64,000 nt of DNA, from contig CBDFFR010000012.1 of the NCBI GenBank assembly GCA_965246845.1, positions 682,001 through 746,000 on the forward strand. The letters are read 5' to 3'. This document shows, in pieces, positions 8,545 through 16,859 of the stretch; the stretch's first letter is position 1; the number at the start of each line of letters is the position of its first letter. The notes under the pieces were generated by a model, which worked only from the letters and a program-made list of their open reading frames with translations, did no database searches and was not told the DNA's origin. The translations under genes were made by a program, and so were the position numbers. This DNA is from JBBRMW01 sp965246845 (GTDB taxonomy: Bacteria > Chloroflexota > Anaerolineae > Aggregatilineales > UBA2796).

Positions 8545-9210
8545 CTAGTTGACTTTGCGCATGACGGCCAGTACGCGGCCTTGCACCTGTACCTTGTCCT
8601 TATCGACGTAGATAGGAGCCATCGTCGGGTTGCGCGGTTGCAGGCGGATACGGGTTCCTTCGTCGTAGAAGTGTTTGAGCGTGGTCTCGTTCTTCTCGAT
8701 CAGCCACGCGGCCACCATATCGCCGTTTTTCGCGACTTCCTGCCGCTTGAGGATGACCATATCGCCGTCATCAATCATCGCGTCGATCATCGAATGGCCG
8801 GAGACGCGCAGAGCATAGACCTGCGTGCTATCCGCGCCGCCGATCAGGTCGCGCGGAATTTGCAGCGTTTCATCGGTGTAGCTGCCAGAGTCACCCGGCC
8901 ACAGCGGAGCGCCCGCGACAATTTTGCCGATCATCGGTACGGAGAACACATCGCGGTCTTCGAGCAGCGTGAACGGCGTTTCGCGCAGGGTATCCTTGTT
9001 GAGCCGGATGCCGCGCGATTTATCCGGGGTGCGGGTGATGAACCCACCCTCAACCAGTTTGTTCAGGTTGTAATTCACAACGGAGGTGGACGGGATGGCG
9101 CATTCTTCGCCGATGTCGCGAATGGTCGGCGGGAAGCCGTTGTCGGCGATGTAGGTCTGGATGTATTGCAGGATCGCCCGCTGGCGGTCGGAAAGCGATT
9201 CGTAAGTCAT
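8545..9210 (-). CDS. lexA: LexA repressor
   Basis: SOS-response repressor and self-cleaving S24 protease. The N-terminal winged helix (LSDRQRAILQYIQTYIADNG then PPTIRDIGEECAIPSTSVV) covers residues 6-70. The autocleavage site Ala99-Gly100 lies in KIVAGAPLWP, the nucleophile Ser140 in SGHSMIDAMI, and the general-base Lys179 in ETTLKHFYD. The 221-residue length is normal. A TTG at 9228 would extend the frame by six residues, but the ATG at 9210 has GAGGA seven bases upstream and is preferred. Two SOS-box-like dyads lie just upstream, consistent with autorepression. Confidence 0.95.
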   Translation of the reverse strand: MTYESLSDRQRAILQYIQTYIADNGFPPTIRDIGEECAIPSTSVVNYNLNKLVEGGFITRTPDKSRGIRLNKDTLRETPFTLLEDRDVFSVPMIGKIVAGAPLWPGDSGSYTDETLQIPRDLIGGADSTQVYALRVSGHSMIDAMIDDGDMVILKRQEVAKNGDMVAAWLIEKNETTLKHFYDEGTRIRLQPRNPTMAPIYVDKDKVQVQGRVLAVMRKVN

Positions 9211-9233
9211 TGTTGAATCCTCGCTCAAACGTT

Positions 9234-9249
9234 CCGAATTAATGTTCGG
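9234..9249. promoter_or_regulatory. Candidate LexA box 1
   Basis: CCGAATTAATGTTCGG is a dyad with perfect CCGAA/TTCGG arms, centred about 30 bases upstream of the lexA ATG. It differs at one position from the GAAC-N4-GTTC core used by many Gram-positive-type LexA proteins. The binding motif of this lineage was not available to me, so this is a candidate. Confidence 0.5.
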
Positions 9250-9272
9250 TTGATTATCCGCGATTATAGGGG

Positions 9273-9284
9273 GAACATATGTGC
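9273..9284. promoter_or_regulatory. Candidate LexA box 2
   Basis: GAACATATGTGC matches GAAC-N4-GTTC at all but one position and lies 63 bases upstream of the lexA ATG. Two boxes in tandem would suit an autoregulated SOS promoter. The AT-rich region between them and the divergent ATPase gene could let LexA influence both genes. Confidence 0.4.
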
Positions 9285-9434
9285 GTTGTCAAGTGACCCA
9301 CCCCAAGATATACGGAATACATCGTCTTTTTTCGATTTTGATTGTTTTGTGAAATGCGCTTGCAACCGGATCGATCTACAATCAGCCCGAATCCGACCTT
9401 ATTGCGCCGCATCCTGGCAGAACGAGACAACCCG

Positions 9435-10796
9435 ATGGGAAACGACAGGCAATCCAACCCGCAGCTACAACGCCTCAACACCGCCTCACTCCCGCCTGCG
9501 CAGCAGACTGCGTGGTCCCCGCCCGCGATGCGGACTATCGAAGAAACGGGCTTGAACCTCGTCACCATTTCCGATCTCGCGCTCAAGGTGGTTTACAACG
9601 GTGGCGTCATGACGGGCGGCAAAATCGCCGATGTGATCAAACTGCCGTATGTCGGCATTGTGGATCAGGCGATGGCATTCCTGAAAAAGGAAAAGTTCAT
9701 CGAGGTTCAATCGCAAAGCGGTCTCGGCGAGGCGGCTTTCTCGTACATTATCAGCAGCAAAGGGTCGGACAAGGCGCGCGAGGCGATGGAACGCACGCAA
9801 TACGCAGGACCCGCGCCCGTCCCGCTGGAGCAATACATCGCCGCGATGAAGGCGCAAACGCGGGGGCGCGTCTCGGCTACGCCGGAGTTGATGAAGAAGG
9901 CGCTCGGCCATCTTGTCATCAGCGAAAAAATGTATGGCAAGGTCGGTCCGGCAGTGAATTCCGGTAAGTCGATCTTCATGTACGGTCCGCCGGGAAACGG
10001 CAAGACGACGATTTCCGAAGCGGTCGGGCGCGTCTTCCTCGGCGCGGATATGTGGATTCCGTATTGCTTCGATGTGGACGGCCAGATCGTGCGCGTGTAC
10101 GACAATATCAACCACGAAATACTGGAAACTGCCGAATCGAACGAAGTACCGGGGCAGCGCACCATGCAGACGGGCGTGAAGCGCGACCCACGCTGGATAC
10201 GCATTCGCCGCCCGATGATCATGGTCGGTGGTGAACTCGTGCTGGAAGGGCTGGACCTGATCTACGACCCCATCAACAAATATTACGAAGCGCCATTTCA
10301 ACTCAAGGCGACGGGCGGTATGTTCCTGATCGATGACTTTGGACGCCAGCAGGTGCGCCCGCGTGATCTGCTCAACCGCTGGATCGTCCCGCTCGAAAAA
10401 GGCGTGGACTTCCTGCAACTCGCGACGGGGCGCAAGATCGAAGTTCCGTTCAATGTGCTGATCGTGTTCAGCACCAACCTCGACCCACGCGACCTCGTGG
10501 ATGAGGCGTTCCTGCGGCGTATTCGCCACAAGATCGAGATTGGCGACCCATCACCGGAAGAATATCTGGAGATTTTTCGGCGCGCGTGCGATGCGAAGAA
10601 AGTCCCCTACGACGAGCGCGGCTACGCCTATCTGATTCAGGAATGGTATGTGAAGAAGGACCGCCGCTTCCGCAGCGTCCACCCGCGCGATATTCTGGAC
10701 CAGCTTCTGGATATTTCGCGCTATCTGAACCGCCCGCCGCAGCTTACGAAGGAACTGATAGACCGCGCGTGCGAGGCGTATTTCGTGCAGCTTTAG
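9435..10796 (+). CDS. AAA ATPase with N-terminal winged-helix-like domain
   Basis: Residues about 30-110 look like a helix-turn-helix/winged helix (TISDLALKVVYNGGVMTG, then QAMAFLKKEKFIEV). The AAA module follows: Walker A GPPGNGKTTISEA, Walker B GGMFLIDDFGRQ, sensor 1 LIVFSTNLDPRDLVDEAF, and the arginine-rich FLRRIRHKIEIG. The C-terminal lid includes RFRSVHPRDILDQLLDISRYL. This resembles uncharacterised bacterial AAA ATPases once grouped with MoxR-like proteins; no substrate is known. ATG 9435 (MGNDRQ) is chosen over 9342 because the extra 31 residues are unlike the rest, but the true start could be as late as MRTIEE. It is divergent from lexA. Confidence 0.75.
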   Translation: MGNDRQSNPQLQRLNTASLPPAQQTAWSPPAMRTIEETGLNLVTISDLALKVVYNGGVMTGGKIADVIKLPYVGIVDQAMAFLKKEKFIEVQSQSGLGEAAFSYIISSKGSDKAREAMERTQYAGPAPVPLEQYIAAMKAQTRGRVSATPELMKKALGHLVISEKMYGKVGPAVNSGKSIFMYGPPGNGKTTISEAVGRVFLGADMWIPYCFDVDGQIVRVYDNINHEILETAESNEVPGQRTMQTGVKRDPRWIRIRRPMIMVGGELVLEGLDLIYDPINKYYEAPFQLKATGGMFLIDDFGRQQVRPRDLLNRWIVPLEKGVDFLQLATGRKIEVPFNVLIVFSTNLDPRDLVDEAFLRRIRHKIEIGDPSPEEYLEIFRRACDAKKVPYDERGYAYLIQEWYVKKDRRFRSVHPRDILDQLLDISRYLNRPPQLTKELIDRACEAYFVQL

Positions 10797-10814
10797 TGTA
10801 GCTGATAATGCAAA

Positions 10815-10838
10815 AGACCGGATTTTGTAATCCGGTCT
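10815..10838 (+). terminator. Hairpin terminator between convergent genes
   Basis: AGACCGGATT (10815-10824) pairs perfectly with AATCCGGTCT (10829-10838) around a TTGT loop, 19 bases after the ATPase stop. No long T run follows on either strand. It sits between convergent genes and may serve both directions. Confidence 0.5.
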
Positions 10839-10845
10839 CCACAAC

Positions 10846-10909
10846 GGGCGAGGCAAGCCGTCGCCCCTACAAAGAATCGCTCAATATAGGGGTCGGGCTT
10901 GACCGACCC
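10846..10909. repeat. REP-like palindromic repeat pair
   Basis: Two short hairpins lie in opposite orientation. The first has GGGCGA (10846-10851) pairing with TCGCCC (10861-10866), with an inner GGC/GCC, and ends in CCTAC. The second has GGGTCGG (10890-10896) pairing with CCGACCC (10903-10909), preceded by TAG. The pattern of GGGCG stem, short variable core and CGCCCCTAC resembles small dispersed palindromes of many bacterial genomes; a related copy is at 34345-34410. Confidence 0.5.
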
Positions 10910-10918
10910 ACAATTTGA

Positions 10919-12157
10919 TCAGCGCGGCGTACTGGTTGGGAACGTCGGCGGCGGCTGCGAACTCGGCGGCGTGGGTGGAAACTGCGTGGGCGATTGTGTG
11001 GAAGTACCAAATGGCGATGCGGGCGGCGGCTGCACGGCAGGGCGCGGCGCGACTGGAGGCGGGTTGAAGGCCGGGGCAGGCGTCAGGCGTTCCGTCCCCG
11101 CGTAGGGGTCCGGGATGCCCGCTGCGGGCGCGGCCTTCGGCCATGCGGCGATTTCCAGCGTGAAGCGCTCGAAGAAGCTGTTGTCACCCGTCGCGCCAGA
11201 ACCATAAGCCGTATCGACGACGCGCACCTGTACGCTCAGAGTCGTCGTTTCCAGTGTGGTACTCATCCCCGGCTTGACGAGAACGGCCTCCCCCTTCGGC
11301 GCGAGTTCGGCGCGGATTGCGTCGTCCTTGTACGCATATTCGCTCATCAGGACCTTCGTAACCGTCTTGATGTCGTTCTTGTCGAAGACCCACGCCTCGA
11401 ATGCAGTCACGCGCTTGGGCGAACCCGTGCCGAGCGTCTTTGAAATGCCCGCGCCGGTCTCGCCCAGAAATTCGCCCGCCGCGTTTTCGATGCTAAACGA
11501 ATCGTCGTATACATCGTCGTTCAGTAAGTAGGTGGACATGAACTGCGCAACGGGTTTGCCGCGATCCGATGCGGCAGCCGCGAAATCCGTTTTCTGCGTC
11601 TGCGCCTTCTGGAGTTCCTTGCGCCGGACGGCTTCCTGCCCGGTCACGACCGTCGATGAACCAGAAGCGGCAGGTGGCGCGAATGCCGTGCGGAGTGAAT
11701 TGCCCAGCACGAGGGCGCTTGCCACGATGCCGAGGGCAAGCACGCATAGCACGGGCGTCAGGTCGTTGTTGAGCAGCCCGCCGCGTATCTTGGCAAGCTG
11801 CACATCGTTGGGCGCGGCGAACGGCTGGAGCGCGAGCAGGCGCGGGGTCAGGTTCGGGTCGGCCTGATTTACCGTGAGCGTATCCTGCAGCACCTTGTCG
11901 GCGTCACCGAGCGAGGCAAGCTGGCGCTTTGCGTTTTCCGCGTCGCCCGACGCGGAATATTGCCAGGCAATCTGCTTCACATACTCCTGCTTCCAGCTCG
12001 TCCCCAGGTTGACAGGTTCCGCTGCCGTATAAATATTGGGCGAGATGCGATACGCCCACAGGAAGCCGAGAATGAGGCCAATCAGCAGCACCCCGACCGG
12101 GACCAGCTTTGGCAAAAACGTCGGAATTGCTTGAAAGATGGTTTTTACGCCATTCAT
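10919..12157 (-). CDS. Hypothetical membrane protein with proline-rich C-terminal tail
   Basis: A 412-aa protein without a recognised family. One transmembrane helix is near residues 18-36 (PVGVLLIGLILGFLWAYRIS) and a second near 130-150 (PVLCVLALGIVASALVLGN). Between them is an alpha-helical stretch with AWQYSASGDAENAKRQL and LGDADKVLQDTL, similar in style to helical-repeat segments. A soluble domain of about 200 residues follows, and the last 60 residues are mostly Pro, Thr, Ser and Gln, hence disordered. The gene is convergent with the ATPase, with a hairpin in the gap. I cannot assign a function. Confidence 0.7.
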   Translation of the reverse strand: MNGVKTIFQAIPTFLPKLVPVGVLLIGLILGFLWAYRISPNIYTAAEPVNLGTSWKQEYVKQIAWQYSASGDAENAKRQLASLGDADKVLQDTLTVNQADPNLTPRLLALQPFAAPNDVQLAKIRGGLLNNDLTPVLCVLALGIVASALVLGNSLRTAFAPPAASGSSTVVTGQEAVRRKELQKAQTQKTDFAAAASDRGKPVAQFMSTYLLNDDVYDDSFSIENAAGEFLGETGAGISKTLGTGSPKRVTAFEAWVFDKNDIKTVTKVLMSEYAYKDDAIRAELAPKGEAVLVKPGMSTTLETTTLSVQVRVVDTAYGSGATGDNSFFERFTLEIAAWPKAAPAAGIPDPYAGTERLTPAPAFNPPPVAPRPAVQPPPASPFGTSTQSPTQFPPTPPSSQPPPTFPTSTPR

Positions 12158-12360
12158 TGTTGGGACCTTTCCACGCCGAAGCGCCGCGCCGCATAGCCAT
12201 GATTGTATAAGGACCGTTTTCTATCCGCAACACTTTCACACAATCGAAGAGCAATCTGGATAAATCCCGATAGAGCAGGGTCACGGCGCGGATATGCGGC
12301 GACCTGCCAGATTGCGCTAGAATTAGCGAAGAGCCGAACAATGCAAGAGGACATAACCCC

Positions 12361-12795
12361 ATGAGCATCGACAACGGTAACGAAGACCTGCGCGAGGACG
12401 CGCAAAACATCATCGAAGACGTGGAAACCCGCGCGCGTGATGCTGCTGAGTCGCTTTCCGCAGAGGCGAGCCGCGCTTCTGCCGACCTGCGCCGTACCCT
12501 GCGCAGCAACGCCAACGGTGCGAAGGAAAAGGCATCCGATTCGCTGATCCACGCTGCCGAGGCGATCCGTGCCGAAGCCGCGAAGAGCGATAACGACGAA
12601 GTAATGCGACAGGCCGGGTCGTTCGCGCGCAGTATGGAGAAAGCGGCGCTCTACCTCGACAGCCGCACGCTCGAACAGCTTGGCGAAGACGCAAAGGAAG
12701 TCGTGCGCGAAAATGTCTGGCCGACGCTCGGCGTTGCGGTCGGTATCGGATTCCTGCTCGGTCTGCTGTTCGGCGGCGGGCGCAGGCACGACTAG
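12361..12795 (+). CDS. DUF883-like (YqjD/ElaB-type) coiled-coil tail-anchored protein
   Basis: A 144-aa, highly charged, Ala-rich helical protein. A long coiled coil spans about residues 8-115, and a C-terminal glycine-rich membrane segment follows (ENVWPTLGVAVGIGFLLGLL then FGGGRRHD), the layout of DUF883/YqjD/ElaB proteins. In Enterobacteria some of these tether ribosomes to the inner membrane in stationary phase; that function is not shown here. ATG 12361 has GAGGA upstream. The stop is five bases before the proline dehydrogenase start, suggesting one transcript. Confidence 0.65.
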   Translation: MSIDNGNEDLREDAQNIIEDVETRARDAAESLSAEASRASADLRRTLRSNANGAKEKASDSLIHAAEAIRAEAAKSDNDEVMRQAGSFARSMEKAALYLDSRTLEQLGEDAKEVVRENVWPTLGVAVGIGFLLGLLFGGGRRHD

Positions 12796-12800
12796 CCAGA

Positions 12801-13733
12801 ATGTTTCGCTCCTTTTTCCTCTATCTGTCCAATTCGCGGTGGGCGCGGCGACTTTTGCTCGCGCTCCCATTCGCGACGCGCGTATCTTCCCGTTTCGTCG
12901 CAGGTGAAACGCTCGCGATGGGGTTGGCTGCTGCGCGTGCGCTCAACGAGAAGGGCATCACCGTTGCGCTCGATCTGCTTGGCGAGAGCGTCCACAACGA
13001 GGCCGACGCCATGCGGTCAGCGGATGAGTACATCGCGCTGCTGGAGGGTATGGAGCGCGAGCAGGTGCGCGGTTACGCTTCGCTCAAGCTGACCGCACTC
13101 GGCCTCGATATTTCCGAGGCGGTATGTTTGCAGAATATGCGGCGTATCCTCACGCGCGCGATGGGACTGCATCGCTTCATCCGCATCGATATGGAAGGCA
13201 GCGCGTATACCGAGCGCACACTCGTCATTTTTCGCGAACTTTTGAAAGAGTATCCGCACACCACAGTCGGGGTTGTCATCCAAAGCTACCTGAAACGCAG
13301 CGAAGCGGATATGCACGCGCTCGCGGCAGAAGGTGCTTTTGTGCGGCTGGTCAAGGGCGCATACAAAGAGCCGCCGACGGTCGCCTTCCCGGAGAAAAAA
13401 GATGTGGATGAGAGCTACCTGAACCTGATGCGGTTCTACCTCTCCGAAGACGCATTTGCGAAAGGGGCGCGGCTCGCGATTGCCACCCACGACCAAAAGA
13501 TCATCGATGAGGCGTGCAACTTCACCGAAGAACACAAAATCGACAAGGGCGATTACGAGTTCCAGATGCTTTACGGCGTGCGCAGCGACTTACAGCACTC
13601 CCTCGTGGAGGCGGGCTATCAGGTGCGCGCGTATGTCCCCTATGGGACGCAGTGGTATCCGTACTTCATGCGCCGCCTCGCGGAACGCCCCGCCAACGTG
13701 TGGTTTATCCTGAAAAACTTCTTTAAAAGGTAA
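12801..13733 (+). CDS. Proline dehydrogenase
   Basis: FAD enzyme oxidising L-proline to pyrroline-5-carboxylate. It is the short monofunctional type (310 aa) rather than the PutA fusion. The TIM barrel shows RIDMEGSAYTERTL, VGVVIQSYLKRSEAD, VRLVKGAYKEPPTVAFP and LAIATHDQKIIDEA. The C-terminal active-site segment YVPYGTQWYPYFMRRLAERP carries the conserved Arg pair and Tyr that bind proline carboxylate and flavin. No pyrroline-5-carboxylate dehydrogenase lies next to it. It is followed two bases later by a DinB-like gene. Confidence 0.92.
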   Translation: MFRSFFLYLSNSRWARRLLLALPFATRVSSRFVAGETLAMGLAAARALNEKGITVALDLLGESVHNEADAMRSADEYIALLEGMEREQVRGYASLKLTALGLDISEAVCLQNMRRILTRAMGLHRFIRIDMEGSAYTERTLVIFRELLKEYPHTTVGVVIQSYLKRSEADMHALAAEGAFVRLVKGAYKEPPTVAFPEKKDVDESYLNLMRFYLSEDAFAKGARLAIATHDQKIIDEACNFTEEHKIDKGDYEFQMLYGVRSDLQHSLVEAGYQVRAYVPYGTQWYPYFMRRLAERPANVWFILKNFFKR

Positions 13734-13735
13734 TT

Positions 13736-14242
13736 ATGGCCGAATTGAAACAGGGTCTGATCGATACCCTGCAAGCGGAAGGGACGCGCACGCAGGCGCT
13801 TTTCGCGGCGCTCCCGGCGGCGGCATGGTCGGTAGCGGTATATACCGATCCCCTCGTGTGGATGCCGCGCGAAGTGTTGATCCACCTGATCGATGCGGAG
13901 CGCAATTTCGTCCTGATCCTCGAAAATGTGGCGCATGGCGGTCCGGGCGTCCCGGAAGGCTACGACATCAACGCGCACAACGCCCGCGCTGTAGCGCGCC
14001 TTTCGGACAAATGGCAGGACCGCGATACAGCGGCGTTGATTACCTCATTTGGTGAGGCGCGTGGGTCGCTGCTCGCGCATGTGCAGGGCTTGCACGATGA
14101 AGATATGGCGCGCATTGTGCGCCACCCGCTGATTGGCGTCGTACCCACCTCCGATTTTTTACGCGCGGTCTACCTACACGCGAAGATACACGGACGCGAC
14201 ATCAAACGCGCGCTGGAAGCGACGCAGCCGGATCAAGCCTGA
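13736..14242 (+). CDS. DinB-like four-helix protein
   Basis: A 168-aa DinB/mycothiol-dependent-enzyme fold protein. The family usually binds a divalent metal with three His residues; HLIDAERNF near residue 50 and HAKIHGRDIKRAL near 145 supply candidates. Members include thiol-dependent S-transferases, and most are uncharacterised. ATG 13736 has AAAGG upstream and follows the proline dehydrogenase stop by two bases. Its 3' end overlaps the convergent HEAT-repeat gene by ten bases. Confidence 0.75.
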   Translation: MAELKQGLIDTLQAEGTRTQALFAALPAAAWSVAVYTDPLVWMPREVLIHLIDAERNFVLILENVAHGGPGVPEGYDINAHNARAVARLSDKWQDRDTAALITSFGEARGSLLAHVQGLHDEDMARIVRHPLIGVVPTSDFLRAVYLHAKIHGRDIKRALEATQPDQA

Positions 14243-15309
14243 TCGGGCGTTTCTTCTTCCGGTGGTGGCGATAACGGGCGCGTCTTCGCTCGTGACTCGA
14301 GGCTGGTCACGGGGACAGAGAGGGCAGGCGTATCGGCTTCCATCGGGTCGGTCGTATCGATGCGGATTTCTTCGGTGAACATTCCCGCTGGTGGTGTGCT
14401 TGCTTCCGCTTGGGTAATCTGGATTTCGGTTTCAAATGGAATCGGCGTTGCCGGGGACACATCAAGCGGTGGAAGCTCGACCTTTGGACCTAAAATTCCG
14501 GTTTTGATGGGCGATACGCGCGGTGGTGGCGCGGTGAGCATTCCGGTTTTCGCCAAATCCGGCGGCGCGACTGGCGCAGGTAATGCGGCAGCCTCCGCGG
14601 GTGTGGGCAGGATACCCGTCGTCTGCCGCGCTTTCGCGCTTACTTCATATTCGCGCAGTGCGGGTTCGGCTTCCGGTAAATTCATGCGGCGTAACGCCGC
14701 TTCAGCAGTCTTGCGGACAATCGGGACGGGATCGTTTAGCGCGACGATGAGCGGTTCCATCGCCCAGGTTGCGTTTACCTGTCCGAGGACCGCCGCTGCA
14801 TTGCGCCGCACGGTCCAGTCATCGCGGCGCAGCGCCCGCAGGAGCGTCACGACGGCAGGCGCGCTTTCCAGTTTGAGCAGCGCCTCGGCGACGGCGAGCC
14901 GCGCCTTCTGTGGCGCAAACGGATTGCGAAAGAGGACGACCAGCGCTTCGGTCGCGTGCTTGTCACCGATGTCACCGAGCGCGTTGGCCGCCGTCAACAC
15001 TTCTTCGAGGCGGCTGCTGTTGAGCATTTTGATCAGGCCGCGTACATCGCGGCTTTTCAGCATTTGCTCGATGTGAATATCGGTATCGAGATATTGCAGC
15101 GCCGCGCTCATCGTCGCGTGGGCTTTCCAATCGGGTTCGACGGCTAGCGCGTTTTCGAGCGCGGGGACGGCGTGCCAGGCTCCGATTGCGCGCAATGCCG
15201 CCGCTGCCCGTTGGCGCACCCCGGAATCGGCATGATGCAGCGCCCCGATCAGGCTATCGACATCGTTCTGCGATTGCATCTGCCAGATGTTCGGGATCGG
15301 CGTGGGCAT
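14233..15309 (-). CDS. HEAT-repeat protein
   Basis: The 358-aa product begins with about five HEAT/PBS-lyase-type repeats over residues 15-215: SLIGALHHADSGVRQRAAAA, GLIKMLNSSRLEEVLTAANA, TLLRALRRDDWTVRRNAAAV and PLIVALNDPVPIVRKTAEAA, each a helix pair. The rest is low-complexity and rich in Pro, Thr and Glu with repeated KTGIL-like motifs (TTGILP, KTGMLT, KTGILGP), probably disordered. HEAT arrays make protein scaffolds; a partner cannot be named. It starts three bases after the stop of the dehydrogenase gene, so the two are translationally linked. Confidence 0.75.
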   Translation of the reverse strand: MPTPIPNIWQMQSQNDVDSLIGALHHADSGVRQRAAAALRAIGAWHAVPALENALAVEPDWKAHATMSAALQYLDTDIHIEQMLKSRDVRGLIKMLNSSRLEEVLTAANALGDIGDKHATEALVVLFRNPFAPQKARLAVAEALLKLESAPAVVTLLRALRRDDWTVRRNAAAVLGQVNATWAMEPLIVALNDPVPIVRKTAEAALRRMNLPEAEPALREYEVSAKARQTTGILPTPAEAAALPAPVAPPDLAKTGMLTAPPPRVSPIKTGILGPKVELPPLDVSPATPIPFETEIQITQAEASTPPAGMFTEEIRIDTTDPMEADTPALSVPVTSLESRAKTRPLSPPPEEETPDQA

Positions 15310-15312
15310 GGT

Positions 15313-16311
15313 TCAGGCGTCTTGTAACAGGGTACTGGCATCGAGCGCTTTTCGGATTGCGTCGGGGTCGGCCTCGTTCAGGATGGTATAGGGCAATTTG
15401 TGCTGCTGGACATAATCAGGCAGCTTGTTCGCGGCGGTGCGAATAGCCGAATGCGAAAGCTGGTTGAGCCGGACCCCGGCCTTCGAGAGCGCGTCGCGCA
15501 GCTTGCCGACATCCTGATCGTGCAGCGCCGCCGCGAAGAGGATGCCCGCCGCGACCTTTTCCGCGTACATGACGTGTTCCTCGGCATGGACCACATCGGC
15601 GAAGATGTGTTCCGCGCCGCGTGAGGCGCGGCGGTGTCCCAGTACGCTGTCCAGTTGTTCGGAGAGGCAGAACAGGTCCAGCAGCGAGCGCAGCGCTTCG
15701 GCGGCTCCCTGCCCGACCTGCGGCGCAATCGTCATCGCCTGCATCGATAGCACGGCGGCGGTCTGCATTGCCCAGGTGACGAGCCGCGTTTCCGGCGTGG
15801 TCGCGTTTTTGGTCTGCGCGAGCCGCCAATCTGCGATGGCCGTCACGCTGGAAATGATCTCGGTGATGCCCGCGCCGCGCTCATACGGGTTCGCATCCGC
15901 GAGGATCGACCAGTTGACGATCACCTCTTCCGCTGCGCCCGTCGTCAGGGTTTCCATGCCTTCCGCGCCCTTGATGCTCGTCGTCCAGCTAAAGGCGGCG
16001 TCGCTGCCAAAAGTCGTCGGGACAATCACGACCGGGCGCTTCGCGACATAGCCGATCATCTTGGCTGCTTCAATCACGGTATCGTTGCCAATGCCGTAGA
16101 TTACGCCAATCTGCGTCGGGAGCGCGTTGCCCAGCCCTTCCAGATAGGCGCGGTCGAGGCGCGCTGGCTCGGCCTGAATTTCAATCGGAAGTTCAATCTG
16201 GCTGCGGATATTCGCCCATGTCGCGGGCTGCGTGAGGAGCGCGGTCGGACGGGTCTCGCGAAAGGTGCTTAACTGGCGAAAGGTGACGCGCGGCAGCGGC
16301 CAAATGCTCAT
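15313..16311 (-). CDS. Iron-containing alcohol dehydrogenase / glycerol-1-phosphate dehydrogenase-like protein
   Basis: A member of the dehydroquinate synthase-like superfamily that includes GldA, archaeal sn-glycerol-1-phosphate dehydrogenase and AraM. The cofactor-binding part shows GVIYGIGNDTVIEAAKMIGY and VVIVPTTFGSDAAFSWT. Metal ligands are expected in AITEI-like AGITEIISSV and in GAEHIFADVVHAEEHVMYAE, which holds the paired His region. The 332-residue length fits. ATG 16311 is chosen; a TTG at 16329 would add six residues and lacks a ribosome site. The exact substrate is uncertain; lipid glycerol-phosphate metabolism is one option. Confidence 0.7.
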   Translation of the reverse strand: MSIWPLPRVTFRQLSTFRETRPTALLTQPATWANIRSQIELPIEIQAEPARLDRAYLEGLGNALPTQIGVIYGIGNDTVIEAAKMIGYVAKRPVVIVPTTFGSDAAFSWTTSIKGAEGMETLTTGAAEEVIVNWSILADANPYERGAGITEIISSVTAIADWRLAQTKNATTPETRLVTWAMQTAAVLSMQAMTIAPQVGQGAAEALRSLLDLFCLSEQLDSVLGHRRASRGAEHIFADVVHAEEHVMYAEKVAAGILFAAALHDQDVGKLRDALSKAGVRLNQLSHSAIRTAANKLPDYVQQHKLPYTILNEADPDAIRKALDASTLLQDA

Positions 16312-16387
16312 GAGCGGATATTTCTCCAACAGCGGCGTATTTCATCGCACCCCTAGTGTAGTTCGCTTTGCGGCGTCCGGCAATCCT

Positions 16388-16798
16388 TCAACGCGGCTGC
16401 ACGACAAACCCGTGTTCACGAACCCACAGCAGCGCCGCGACGAGCAGCAACGCGATCGCTGCATATCCGATCAGGATGATGCGCGCACGCCTTCCCCGCT
16501 CGATCACCAAACAACGTGGGACCCACGCGAGAATCGCAAACACGCGGAGTCGGTTGGTCGCGACGATGCGCTGCCCCCACCCCAGCGCGAATTGGACAAG
16601 GATCAGGATGAGCAGCGCGACCACGCCCCATTCAATGCGGTGCAGAAAGGCGAGGCTCGCGCGCAGGTCCGGCGGGAACAGCCGAAGCAGCCCGGTGAAG
16701 ACAATTTGCAGGAGCATAATCGCAATCACAGCAGTTTGAAGTCTGCCGACGAACTGCTGCCGTGTGATGCTCTGCTGTTCATGCTGCTGCACTGTCAT
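16388..16798 (-). CDS. Hypothetical membrane protein
   Basis: A 136-aa protein with three to four predicted membrane helices: TAVIAIMLLQIVFTGLLRLF, WGVVALLILILVQFALGW and IILIGYAAIALLLVAALLWV, plus a possible AILAWVP segment. Charged loops (RGRRAR) suggest an inside-positive orientation. No family recognised. It lies upstream of the dehydrogenase and HEAT genes on the same strand and is divergent from the glycosyltransferase gene. Confidence 0.6.
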   Translation of the reverse strand: MTVQQHEQQSITRQQFVGRLQTAVIAIMLLQIVFTGLLRLFPPDLRASLAFLHRIEWGVVALLILILVQFALGWGQRIVATNRLRVFAILAWVPRCLVIERGRRARIILIGYAAIALLLVAALLWVREHGFVVQPR

Positions 16799-16859
16799 CT
16801 CCAGAAATCATCGAACTCCGACGTAGTATACTCCTGCGCCGATGTGTGAGGAGAAGCCG

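Noticed and set aside
9486..10529. Long open frame antisense to the AAA ATPase gene
   Set aside because: It lies wholly opposite a gene with clear Walker motifs; long antisense frames are expected in GC-rich coding DNA. The same applies to 36594-37865, 35093-36439 and 47949-49220.
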